8,302 nucleotides of DNA. Origin: Actinomycetes bacterium. GTDB lineage: Bacteria; Actinomycetota; Actinomycetes; Actinomycetales; Microbacteriaceae. How positions within the stretch are numbered: position 1 is the first letter of the stretch; every line of letters begins with the position of its first letter. The position numbers and the translations under genes were made by a program. The notes beneath the pieces are model-generated. The model searched no databases. It was given only the letters and a program-made list of their open reading frames with translations, and was not told the DNA's origin. This document shows positions 1-5,520 of this stretch, piece after piece. Location of the stretch: positions 1 through 8,302 of the forward strand of contig JAEYUT010000329.1 in assembly GCA_023432305.1 (NCBI GenBank), written 5' to 3'.

Positions 1-300
1 GAGAACGGCTCTGCGTGGGATGACGTGATCGCCGAGGACGGCGAGGTGCACGATGTGCAGCGCGTCGACTTCCTCGAGCGCCACCTCGAGGCGGTCGCTC
101 AGGCGATGACCCAGGGCGCGGATGTCCGCGGCTACTTCGCCTGGTCGCTCATGGACAACTTCGAGTGGGCATGGGGCTACGAGAAGCGCTTCGGCATCGT
201 CTACGTCGACTACGCGACGCAGCAGCGGATCGTGAAGGACTCCGGGAAGACGTTCGCCGCGATCGCCGCCGAGGCGCGCGCCGAACGCGACGCACGCTGA
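1..300 (+). CDS. GH1 family beta-glucosidase, C-terminal part (5' end outside window)
   Basis: Retaining glycoside hydrolase of family 1, which hydrolyses terminal beta-glucosides such as cellobiose, probably in the cytoplasm. The reading frame is open from base 1 and gives 99 residues before TGA. The first visible residues are ENG followed by SAWDD, the end of the family's TENG nucleophile motif, so residue 1 should be the catalytic nucleophile Glu. Further on, [10 protein letters not shown] (visible residues 47-56) and the following WGYEKRFG are the conserved C-terminal segment that lines the glucose-binding subsite, and the VYVDY strand closes the barrel. The acid/base NEP motif lies upstream of the window. 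A GTG at base 25 is internal and is not the start. A LacI regulator follows 64 bases later on the same strand, which suggests local control by sugar. Family assignment is very secure; the exact substrate is not. Confidence 0.95.
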   Translation, partial: ENGSAWDDVIAEDGEVHDVQRVDFLERHLEAVAQAMTQGADVRGYFAWSLMDNFEWAWGYEKRFGIVYVDYATQQRIVKDSGKTFAAIAAEARAERDAR

Positions 301-323
301 GTGCACCCCCGGCACGACCCATC

Positions 324-329
324 TAGGAT
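324..329 (+). promoter_or_regulatory. Possible -10 element for the lacI-family gene
   Basis: In the 64-base gap after the beta-glucosidase gene, TAGGAT fits the TANNNT pattern of actinobacterial -10 boxes and lies 35 bases before the regulator's ATG. No convincing -35 box is seen 16-19 bases upstream. The gap also holds CGTTGAGAACG at 337-347, a short interrupted palindrome that could be an operator half-pair, but its arms are only 4 bases. Read-through from the beta-glucosidase gene is an equally good explanation. Confidence 0.3.
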
Positions 330-364
330 GAGCACACGTTGAGAACGCCACAAAGGACCCCCCG

Positions 365-1381
365 ATGAGCGCCGATACGCACGGAGGAGCGCCGACCCTC
401 GAGATGGTCGCCGCTGCCGCCGGCGTGTCACGCTCGACGGTCTCTCGCGTGATCAACGACTCGCCGAAGGTCACGCCGGAGGCTCTCGCCGCGGTCCGCA
501 AGGCGATCGACGAGCTCGGCTACGTGCCGAACCGCGCGGCTCGCATCCTCGCGAGCCGTCGCACCCAGTCGATCGCCCTCGTCATCCCCGAGAACACCGC
601 CAAGTTCTTCGCCGACCCGTACTTCGCGACGGTCGTGCAGGGCATCGCGATGTACCTCTCCGACACCGACTACACGCTGAGCCTCCTCATCGCATCCGAG
701 AAGGACGCCGAGAAGACGCGGCGCTACCTGCAGGCGGGCAACGTCGATGGCGCTCTGCTGCTCTCCCACCACTCGGACGACCGCTCCTACACCCAGCTCG
801 CCAACGCGATCCCGGTGGTGTTCGGCGGTCGCCCGATGAGCCAGGAGACCACGTCCGCCTACTACATCGACGTCGACAACGTGGAGGCGGCCCGCACCGT
901 CACCCAGAAGCTGATCGACAAGGGCCGCCGCCGCATCGCGACCATCGCCGGCCCATCCGACATGTCAGCCGGTGTCGACCGGCTCGAGGGCTGGCAGCGT
1001 GCGCTCGAAGCGGCAGGCATCGCCACCGACCTCGTGGAGCACGGCGACTTCACCCCGGCGGGCGGTGAGGCGGCGATGCGGCGGCTGCTCGAGCGCGACC
1101 CCGACATCGACGGCATCTTCGCCGCGAACTCGCTCATGGCCTCCGGGGCTCTCACGGTGCTGCGCTCGCGCGGCAAGTCGGTGCCGCACGACCTCGGCCT
1201 CGTGACCTTCGACAACGACTACGCCGCACAGTCGTCGAGCCCGCCGCTCACGACCGTCGAGCAGCCGACCGTCGAACAGGGTCGCCGGATGGTCGACGTG
1301 CTGCTGCACCTCATCGACGGGGGCACCGCGCCGACGATCACGATGATGCCGACGCGCGTGATCGAGCGCGGATCCGAATAG
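365..1381 (+). CDS. LacI-family transcriptional regulator
   Basis: DNA-binding repressor/activator of 338 residues, the usual length for the family. Residues 10-30 hold the helix-turn-helix (LEMVAAAAGVSRSTVSRVIN, with the SRSTVSRV recognition helix). Residues about 52-66 form the hinge helix (GYVPNRAARILASRRT). From residue 69 a periplasmic-binding-protein-like effector domain begins, with the typical IALVIPE strand, the DGALLLS segment and the late LVTFDND strand; the protein ends in VIERGS, the common LacI C-terminus. The ATG at 365 is supported by AAAGGA at 352-357, seven bases upstream. It follows a GH1 beta-glucosidase in the same direction, so a beta-glucoside or related sugar is the likely effector; this is inferred from position. 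No CebR-type operator was found in the upstream gap. Confidence 0.95.
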   Translation: MSADTHGGAPTLEMVAAAAGVSRSTVSRVINDSPKVTPEALAAVRKAIDELGYVPNRAARILASRRTQSIALVIPENTAKFFADPYFATVVQGIAMYLSDTDYTLSLLIASEKDAEKTRRYLQAGNVDGALLLSHHSDDRSYTQLANAIPVVFGGRPMSQETTSAYYIDVDNVEAARTVTQKLIDKGRRRIATIAGPSDMSAGVDRLEGWQRALEAAGIATDLVEHGDFTPAGGEAAMRRLLERDPDIDGIFAANSLMASGALTVLRSRGKSVPHDLGLVTFDNDYAAQSSSPPLTTVEQPTVEQGRRMVDVLLHLIDGGTAPTITMMPTRVIERGSE

Positions 1382-1386
1382 GCGTC

Positions 1387-1392
1387 TAACGT
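1387..1392 (+). promoter_or_regulatory. Possible -10 box for a leaderless acetyltransferase mRNA
   Basis: TAACGT matches TANNNT and ends six bases before the ATG of the acetyltransferase gene, so a transcript starting 6-7 bases downstream would begin at or next to the start codon. The only ribosome-binding-like sequence, GGAG at 1394-1397, is one base from the ATG and too close to work normally. Leaderless mRNAs are common in Actinomycetota. No clear -35 box is visible, so this remains a suggestion; translational read-through from the regulator gene, which ends 17 bases upstream, is the alternative. Confidence 0.3.
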
Positions 1393-1398
1393 CGGAGC

Positions 1399-1701
1399 AT
1401 GACCGACGCTCAGAACACCTCCGACCAGGTCGTCGATGTCCCCGAGCGGAGCCGTTTCGTGCTGCTGCGCGACGGCTCCGAGATCGGGAAGGCGCTCTAC
1501 GAGCGCTCCGGCGACACGATCACCTTCACCCACACCGTCATCGATCCCGAGATCCAGGATCGCGGCCTCGGCTCTCTGCTCGCCGGAGCCGCACTCGACG
1601 CCGTGGCGGCAGAGGGCGGCACGCGCGTGGTGGCGCAGTGCCCGTTCATCGCCGCCTACATTCAGCGGCACCCGCAGTACCAGCCGCTGCTCGCGGGCTG
1701 A
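1399..1701 (+). CDS. Small GNAT-like N-acetyltransferase (YjdJ type)
   Basis: Protein of 100 residues of the short GNAT subfamily represented by YjdJ (the Acetyltransf_CG domain), predicted to bind acetyl-CoA; substrates of this subfamily are largely unknown. The family pattern is visible: a beta-strand region RFVLLRDGSEIGKALY (19-34), ITFTHTVIDPEIQ (41-53), the acetyl-CoA pyrophosphate-binding loop DRGLGSLLAG (54-63), and the diagnostic C-terminal AQCPFIAAYIQRHPQY (79-94) with Cys81. Length is normal for the subfamily. The ATG at 1399 lacks a well-spaced Shine-Dalgarno sequence. The gene lies 17 bases after the LacI-family gene and ends 16 bases from the convergent ABM-domain gene. A functional link to either neighbour is not evident; this looks like a housekeeping passenger. 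Confidence 0.9.
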   Translation: MTDAQNTSDQVVDVPERSRFVLLRDGSEIGKALYERSGDTITFTHTVIDPEIQDRGLGSLLAGAALDAVAAEGGTRVVAQCPFIAAYIQRHPQYQPLLAG

Positions 1702-1717
1702 CTGAGGCGGGCGAGGG

Positions 1718-2032
1718 TCAGATCGCGCCCCTCCGGGCGTCTCCGAGGGGGATGGCCATGAGGCGCGTCACCTCGACCGGGCGCTCGAGGTGCTCGGCGA
1801 TCGCAGCACGCAGCGCGATCACCGGCGCCCCCTCGCCGTGTGCGTCGAGGAGCTCCGCGGTCGTCCACTTCTCGATCATCACGAGCGTGCCGTCGGGCGC
1901 CTCGTGGATCGCGTAGAGCTCGCAGCCCTCCTCCTCATGAACGAGCGGAATGGCGACGCGAAGCGCGTCGAGGACGTCCTGCGTGCGGCCGGGCTTCGGT
2001 TCGAAGACAGCAGTGACGACGACGTGGCTCAT
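1718..2032 (-). CDS. ABM-fold protein (putative monooxygenase/quinol oxygenase)
   Basis: Small protein of 104 residues with the dimeric ferredoxin-like ABM fold (antibiotic biosynthesis monooxygenase family; YgiN-like). Features seen: an N-terminal strand VVVTAVFEPKPG, a helix with VLDALRVAIPLVHEEEGC (20-37), strand ELYAIHE, and the family signature E54-x-W56 followed by LLDAH (61-65), then a terminal strand EVTRLMAIPL. Members range from cofactor-free monooxygenases to small-molecule-binding isomerase-like proteins, so the reaction cannot be named. The ATG at 2032 is preceded by AGGGGG at 2037-2042, four bases away. It is the last gene of the minus-strand acid-sugar operon, 63 bases after the racemase-like gene. 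Co-transcription is likely but not proven, because a small stem-loop lies in that gap. It converges on the acetyltransferase gene. Confidence 0.85.
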   Translation of the reverse strand: MSHVVVTAVFEPKPGRTQDVLDALRVAIPLVHEEEGCELYAIHEAPDGTLVMIEKWTTAELLDAHGEGAPVIALRAAIAEHLERPVEVTRLMAIPLGDARRGAI

Positions 2033-2056
2033 GGTTCCCCCTGGTTTGCGTGCGGC

Positions 2057-2080
2057 GCGGACGCCGGATCCGAAGTCCGC
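2057..2080 (-). other. Small stem-loop between racemase-like and ABM genes
   Basis: GCGGAC at 2057-2062 pairs with GTCCGC at 2075-2080 around a 12-base loop that contains the palindrome CGGATCCG. It is flanked by a 9-base direct repeat, TGCGTGCGG, at 2047-2055 and 2084-2092. The stem is only 6 bp and has no U-run after it on the minus-strand RNA, so it is more likely an mRNA processing or stability element than a terminator, and chance is possible in such GC-rich DNA. Confidence 0.3.
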
Positions 2081-2095
2081 CGATGCGTGCGGAGC

Positions 2096-2758
2096 TCAGC
2101 GCATGGTGCCGTCGAGCCCGAGCTGCGTGCGGATCCGGGCGATGAACGGCGCGGGCGGCGACAGGACAGGCAGACCCGTCGCAGCGGCGATCGCCGACTC
2201 GAGGCGCGCAAGGGACGCCTGCGCGAGCATCAGAGCGTCGACGTCGCGCGCGAGCCCCGTCGCCGCGCTCAGGACGAGAGCATCGTGCTCCTCGCGGTTG
2301 CCGGCGCGCAGGCGATCGTAGGCGCGGTCGACGAACTGCACGCGCAGCTGCAGCTTCCGACCGGAGGCGGCCGCCGTCTCCTCCAGCAGCGCCGTCGTCC
2401 CAGCCACAGTCGCAGCCGATGTGCACAGCACGCCGAGGCTCGCGTGCTGCACCGCGAGAGCCGCCATCGGCTCATCGATGGCGATGATCGGCTGACTGCG
2501 GTTCGACCGGATGCGGCGCACGATCGGCGTGAGCGAGGAGCACGAGAAGGCGACGGCATCCGCGCCATCGAGCACATCGAGGTGCGCGAGAACACGGCGC
2601 TCGACCTCCGCCTCGTCGACACCCGCAAGGAGGTCGTCGAGCAGACTCGCGTCGAGCACATGCTCCGCGCCGGACAGGCCCGCCTCCTCGAACCTGCGCT
2701 GGATCTCGTCTCGCACGCCGGCGACCGTGTGGATCACCGCGAGCCGCGGACGTGTCAC
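2096..2758 (-). CDS. Asp/Glu racemase-family protein with Cys/Gln active-site pair
   Basis: Protein of 220 residues of the aspartate/glutamate racemase superfamily, which includes racemases, maleate isomerase, hydantoin racemase and arylmalonate decarboxylase. The N-terminal strand RLAVIHT, the first active-site loop FSCSS with Cys73 (residues 71-75), the IIAIDEPM segment (91-98) and LGVLCTSAAT (108-117) follow the family's two-lobed layout. In the second lobe, where canonical two-base racemases have the other cysteine, the sequence reads LMLAQAS (177-182), with Gln180 in the cysteine position. With one catalytic thiol, a classical two-base racemisation is unlikely, and a one-base isomerase, decarboxylase or lyase is conceivable; this is inference. 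The start is GTG at 2758, overlapping the isomerase stop by 4 bases (GTGA); there is no strong Shine-Dalgarno sequence, so translation is probably coupled. The substrate is presumably an intermediate or side product of the acid-sugar route. Confidence 0.85.
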   Translation of the reverse strand: MTRPRLAVIHTVAGVRDEIQRRFEEAGLSGAEHVLDASLLDDLLAGVDEAEVERRVLAHLDVLDGADAVAFSCSSLTPIVRRIRSNRSQPIIAIDEPMAALAVQHASLGVLCTSAATVAGTTALLEETAAASGRKLQLRVQFVDRAYDRLRAGNREEHDALVLSAATGLARDVDALMLAQASLARLESAIAAATGLPVLSPPAPFIARIRTQLGLDGTMR

Positions 2759-3549
2759 GGGCGCACGCCCGCGAACGGGTCATCCCCGTCGGTGCGCTCG
2801 TACTCCAGCGCGATCAGCCGCTCGTAGCCCAGAGCGAGAAGCTCATCGAGAAGAGCGTCGATGGGCTGCTCACCGGTGCCCGGAGCGCCGCGGCCGGGGA
2901 AGTCCGCCACCTGGACGTGACCGATGTCGTCGATGCGCTCGGCGAAGTAGCGCGACACATCGACACCCGTGTTGAAGAGGTGGAAGAGGTCGACCTGGAT
3001 CATGATGCTGCCGCGAGTGAGGTGCGCTCGCGCCCGGTCGAGCGCATCGTGCAGCTGCTCGATGGTGCGCAGCCCGTAACCCTCGATGTGCGACAGCTGC
3101 TCGAGGGTCACGGTGATGCCGTCGGCGGCGAGAGCGTCGGCGGCGCGGGCGGTGCGCACCGCGGCGCGGGCGTCCTGCACGTCGTCGGGCTCGCCCGGGC
3201 GCCGCACACCGTGGAGCACGTTGATGCTGCGGCAGCCGAACTCGACGGCGACGCGGCGTGCCGCCTCGATCGACGCATCGAACTCCCGATCGACGTCGGG
3301 CCAGCACGCGATGCCGCGGTTGCGGATCGCCATGCCGCCCTCGTACGCGTTGAGGCCGACCAGCTGCAGCCCCGAGTCGCGGATGATGCCGATGACCCGC
3401 TCGATCTCGGCCTCGCTCGGGTCAGCACGATCGAACGGGCACCACAGCTCGACGCCGGAGAACCCGGCGTCGCGAACGAGCCGCAGCTGCTCCTCGAGCG
3501 GGAGATCTCCGATGAGGATGGAGGGGTTGATGTAGGTGTAGCGGCCCAT
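2755..3549 (-). CDS. OtnI/Hyi-type sugar-acid isomerase (TIM barrel)
   Basis: Protein of 264 residues of the xylose-isomerase-like TIM-barrel family (AP_endonuc_2), closest in pattern to hydroxypyruvate isomerase and 2-oxo-tetronate isomerase OtnI. Seen: FSGVELWCPFD (30-40), NRGIACWPDVDREF (77-90, matching the GERGIA...EF segment of OtnI/Hyi), LEQLS with the probable metal and catalytic Glu150, QVDLFHLF with Asp187, GHVQVADFPGRGAPGTGE (210-227), and the terminal ALEYE with Glu249. In the context of OtnK and OtnC the expected reaction is 2-oxo-tetronate to 3-oxo-tetronate. One departure is EQLS where OtnI/Hyi usually have EPIN, so the substrate may differ. The frame stays open to 3747, but the start is set at the ATG at 3549 by GAAAGG at 3557-3562, seven bases upstream, and by family length. 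It lies 25 bases after the decarboxylase gene and overlaps the racemase-like start by 4 bases. Confidence 0.88.
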   Translation of the reverse strand: MGRYTYINPSILIGDLPLEEQLRLVRDAGFSGVELWCPFDRADPSEAEIERVIGIIRDSGLQLVGLNAYEGGMAIRNRGIACWPDVDREFDASIEAARRVAVEFGCRSINVLHGVRRPGEPDDVQDARAAVRTARAADALAADGITVTLEQLSHIEGYGLRTIEQLHDALDRARAHLTRGSIMIQVDLFHLFNTGVDVSRYFAERIDDIGHVQVADFPGRGAPGTGEQPIDALLDELLALGYERLIALEYERTDGDDPFAGVRP

Positions 3550-3556
3550 CGTCGCG

Positions 3557-3562
3557 CCTTTC
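3557..3562 (-). promoter_or_regulatory. Ribosome binding site fixing the isomerase start
   Basis: On the minus strand, GAAAGG lies seven bases before the ATG at 3549. It decides between this start and the longer open frame reaching 3747, which would run 173 bases into the upstream decarboxylase gene and add a tail of no recognisable homology. Confidence 0.75.
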
Positions 3563-3574
3563 GTGGGGTGGTGA

Positions 3575-4198
3575 TCAGTGGGTGCGGAGATCGGCGATCT
3601 CCGCCTGGCTGAGCGGGGGCGCGTCGCAACCGGCGAGCGCGAGGTGCAGCGCGCAGGCGCTTTCGAGCTCCTCGGCGGCAGCCACGGCGTCCGCGAGATC
3701 CGCGCCGACGGTGATGAGACCGTGGCGACGCAGCAGCACGGCGTCACGCTCCGCGAGTGCGAGCTCGACGGCTCCCGCGAGCTCGGGGTGGCCCGGGCGG
3801 AAGTAGTCGACGGTGCCGAGCCCGCGCACGCGCATCACGAAGTAGGGCGTGTAGGCCGGGAGAGGCTCATCGGCGGCGAGCCCCGCGAGGCAGGAGACGG
3901 CGAGCGCGGCCGGCGAGTGCAGGTGCACGATCGCCCCGACATCGGATCGGCGACGGTACACGCCCGCGTGGAGTCCAGCTTCCTTGGTGGGCCGGATGCC
4001 GTCGAGCGCCCGCCCGTCGGCGTCGATGAGGGCCCAGTCGTCGGGTCCGAGTGCGCCGAGTCGTGTGCCGGTGCCCGAGGTGAGGATGCCGTCCGCGACG
4101 CGAACGGAGACGTTGCCCGTGGTGCCCGGGGTGAGCCCGGCCGCACCGAGCAGCCGGCCAGCGTCGGCGATCCGCTCCCAGGTCTCAGCGAGGCTCAC
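3575..4198 (-). CDS. otnC: Class II aldolase-like 3-oxo-tetronate 4-phosphate decarboxylase (OtnC type)
   Basis: Protein of 207 residues of the class II aldolase/adducin family, a metal-dependent enzyme. OtnC members decarboxylate 3-oxo-tetronate 4-phosphate to dihydroxyacetone phosphate and CO2. Motifs seen: GLTPGTTGNVSVR (21-33, phosphate-binding region), TKEAGLHAGVYRRR with the catalytic Glu73 (71-84), the metal-binding VHLHS with His92 and His94, PAYTPYFVMRV (114-124), which resembles the OtnC-specific TPYYVMRVG segment, and RRHGLITVG with the third zinc ligand His159. The start is GTG at 4198, sharing GTGA with the kinase stop, which indicates translational coupling. L-fuculose- or ribulose-phosphate aldolase would be the alternative by fold, but adjacency to a DUF1537 kinase and the TPYFVMRV segment favour OtnC. 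Cytoplasmic. The next gene, the isomerase, begins 25 bases downstream. Confidence 0.9.
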   Translation of the reverse strand: MSLAETWERIADAGRLLGAAGLTPGTTGNVSVRVADGILTSGTGTRLGALGPDDWALIDADGRALDGIRPTKEAGLHAGVYRRRSDVGAIVHLHSPAALAVSCLAGLAADEPLPAYTPYFVMRVRGLGTVDYFRPGHPELAGAVELALAERDAVLLRRHGLITVGADLADAVAAAEELESACALHLALAGCDAPPLSQAEIADLRTH

Positions 4199-5448
4199 GA
4201 GGCATCCGCCAGTTCGAGCGCGGTCGTGAAGACGTCGTCTCCGCCGAAGTTGCCGGACTTGAGCAGGAGTCCGATGCGCTCCTCCCCCGCCGAGACGGTC
4301 CAGGGCACCCCGGGGGCGACCTCCCGCCCGATGTGCAGGGCGCGCACGCCGAGCCCGTTGACGACAGCCCCCGACGATTCGCCGCCCGCGACCAGGATCC
4401 GGCGGATGCCGGCATCGGCGACGCCCCGCGCGATACGGCCGAGGGCGTCCTCGACGAGACGCGCAGAATGCTCGAGGCCCAGATCGCTCTGAACGCGGGC
4501 GACCGTCTCCGGGTCGCTCGAGGCGGCCACGATCGGCAGCGCGTCGCCGTGCTCGGCGACGAAGGCGAGCGCCTGCCCGACCACATCCTCACCGCGGTCG
4601 AGGGCGTAGGCATCGATCTGGAACCGGGGCTGGTGGGCGCCGAGGCGATCGAGCTGACGGCGCGTGGCCGCCGAGCAGCTGCCGGCGAGCACGACGGCAC
4701 GCCCGCCCGGGATCTCGACCGTGACCGGCTCGGCGTCGGCCCGACTGGCCACCTGCAGCTCGGCGAGCATCGCGGCGAGCGCCGCACCGCCCGTCACAAG
4801 CGGTGCCGAGGCGACGGCGCGCGCGATCGCGCGGACATCGTCGTCGGTCGCGGCATCCGCGATCACGAAGGTGCGCTCGGTGTGCGCCGCGAGCGCGGCG
4901 AATGCGGAACCCGCCTGCACGACGGGAAGAGGAAGAAGCGCGACCGGCGTCGAGGTCTGCCGCGACAGCACACGCCGCAGATCGGGGTCGCGCATCGGGT
5001 TCAGGGGGTGGTCGCGCAGGGGCGACTCCGACAGCAGCGTGTCGTGGACGAAGTGATGACCGAGGTAGGTCGTGCGCCCGTGTTCGGGAGTGGCGGGGCA
5101 GAACACCACGGCGCGCGCATCCGCCAGCTCGGCGAGCGCGTCGCCGACGGGGCCGATGTTGCCCGCGTCGGTGGAGTCGAAGGTGGAGCAGTACTTGAAG
5201 TAGAGCTGAGCGACCCCCAGCTCGCGCAGCCATTCAGCGGCCTCCCGCGCTTCGGCGACAGCCTCGGCGGCGGGGGTGGAGCGGTTCTTGAGCGCCACGA
5301 CGACGCAGTCGACATCCGACGCCAGAACCTCATCAGGAACCCCGAGGTACTGCACCACACGCAGGCCCTGTCGGGCGATCATCCCGGCGAGGTCGGTGGC
5401 GCCGGTGTAGTCATCGGCGATCACGCCGAGCCAGGGGGTCGAAGTCAT
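4195..5448 (-). CDS. otnK: Four-carbon acid-sugar kinase, 3-oxo-tetronate kinase (OtnK type, DUF1537)
   Basis: Protein of 417 residues of the DUF1537 kinase family, which phosphorylates four-carbon acid sugars with ATP; OtnK members make 3-oxo-tetronate 4-phosphate. Seen: the N-terminal substrate-domain motif ADDYTGATD (11-19), YFKYCSTFDST then AGNIGP (83-100), which is the OtnK form of the motif rather than the KxDSTLRG form of the threonate kinases, HPLNPMRDPDL (147-157), VTGGAAL (218-224), and in the C-terminal nucleotide-binding domain VLAGSCS (253-259), VAGGESSGAVVNGL (353-366) and LLKSGNFGGDD (395-405). Length is typical. The start ATG at 5448 has AAGGA at 5457-5461, eight bases away. 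It follows dctP by 72 bases with a strong hairpin between, and its stop overlaps the otnC start by 4 bases. The family is certain; 3-oxo-tetronate as substrate is well supported by motif and by the otnC partner. Confidence 0.93.
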   Translation of the reverse strand: MTSTPWLGVIADDYTGATDLAGMIARQGLRVVQYLGVPDEVLASDVDCVVVALKNRSTPAAEAVAEAREAAEWLRELGVAQLYFKYCSTFDSTDAGNIGPVGDALAELADARAVVFCPATPEHGRTTYLGHHFVHDTLLSESPLRDHPLNPMRDPDLRRVLSRQTSTPVALLPLPVVQAGSAFAALAAHTERTFVIADAATDDDVRAIARAVASAPLVTGGAALAAMLAELQVASRADAEPVTVEIPGGRAVVLAGSCSAATRRQLDRLGAHQPRFQIDAYALDRGEDVVGQALAFVAEHGDALPIVAASSDPETVARVQSDLGLEHSARLVEDALGRIARGVADAGIRRILVAGGESSGAVVNGLGVRALHIGREVAPGVPWTVSAGEERIGLLLKSGNFGGDDVFTTALELADAS

Positions 5449-5482
5449 GGGGAGCGTCCTTGTCGTGAGGGGAGGAAAGGAG

Positions 5483-5514
5483 GGTGCCCGGCCGCGGTGC
5501 AGCGGCCGGGCACC
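5483..5514 (-). terminator. 13-bp GC hairpin between dctP and otnK (terminator/attenuator)
   Basis: A perfect 13-bp inverted repeat (5483-5495 with 5502-5514, arm GGTGCCCGGCCGC) around a 6-base loop begins six bases after the dctP stop. On the minus-strand RNA it is followed by the pyrimidine-rich CUCCUUUCCUCCCC, which resembles a weak intrinsic terminator tail. Only 34 bases remain to the otnK start and no promoter is seen there, so it probably works as a partial terminator or a 3'-end stabiliser that keeps binding-protein mRNA above enzyme mRNA, a common layout in transport operons. Confidence 0.8.
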
Positions 5515-5520
5515 AGAGGA

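Noticed and set aside
1501..1508. GAGCGCTC palindrome resembling the core of a CebR operator
   Set aside because: It lies inside the acetyltransferase coding sequence, lacks the TGGGA/TCCCA flanks, and is not in front of the beta-glucosidase or the regulator.
1726..1750. Possible terminator hairpins at the convergent gene ends (CGCCC/GGGCG at 1726-1739 or CCCCTC/GAGGGG at 1728-1750)
   Set aside because: Stems are 5-6 bp, mutually exclusive, lie inside the ABM coding end and have no U-run; such pairs are frequent by chance in DNA this GC-rich.
2755..3747. Longer version of the isomerase starting at 3747
   Set aside because: The extra 66 residues read through the end of the upstream decarboxylase gene and match nothing in the family. 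The ATG at 3549 has a well-placed Shine-Dalgarno sequence and gives the usual length.
1790..4492. Three further long plus-strand frames (1790-2827, 2752-3612, 3578-4492)
   Set aside because: Each is the antisense shadow of recognised minus-strand genes, with low-complexity charged translations and no domain pattern.
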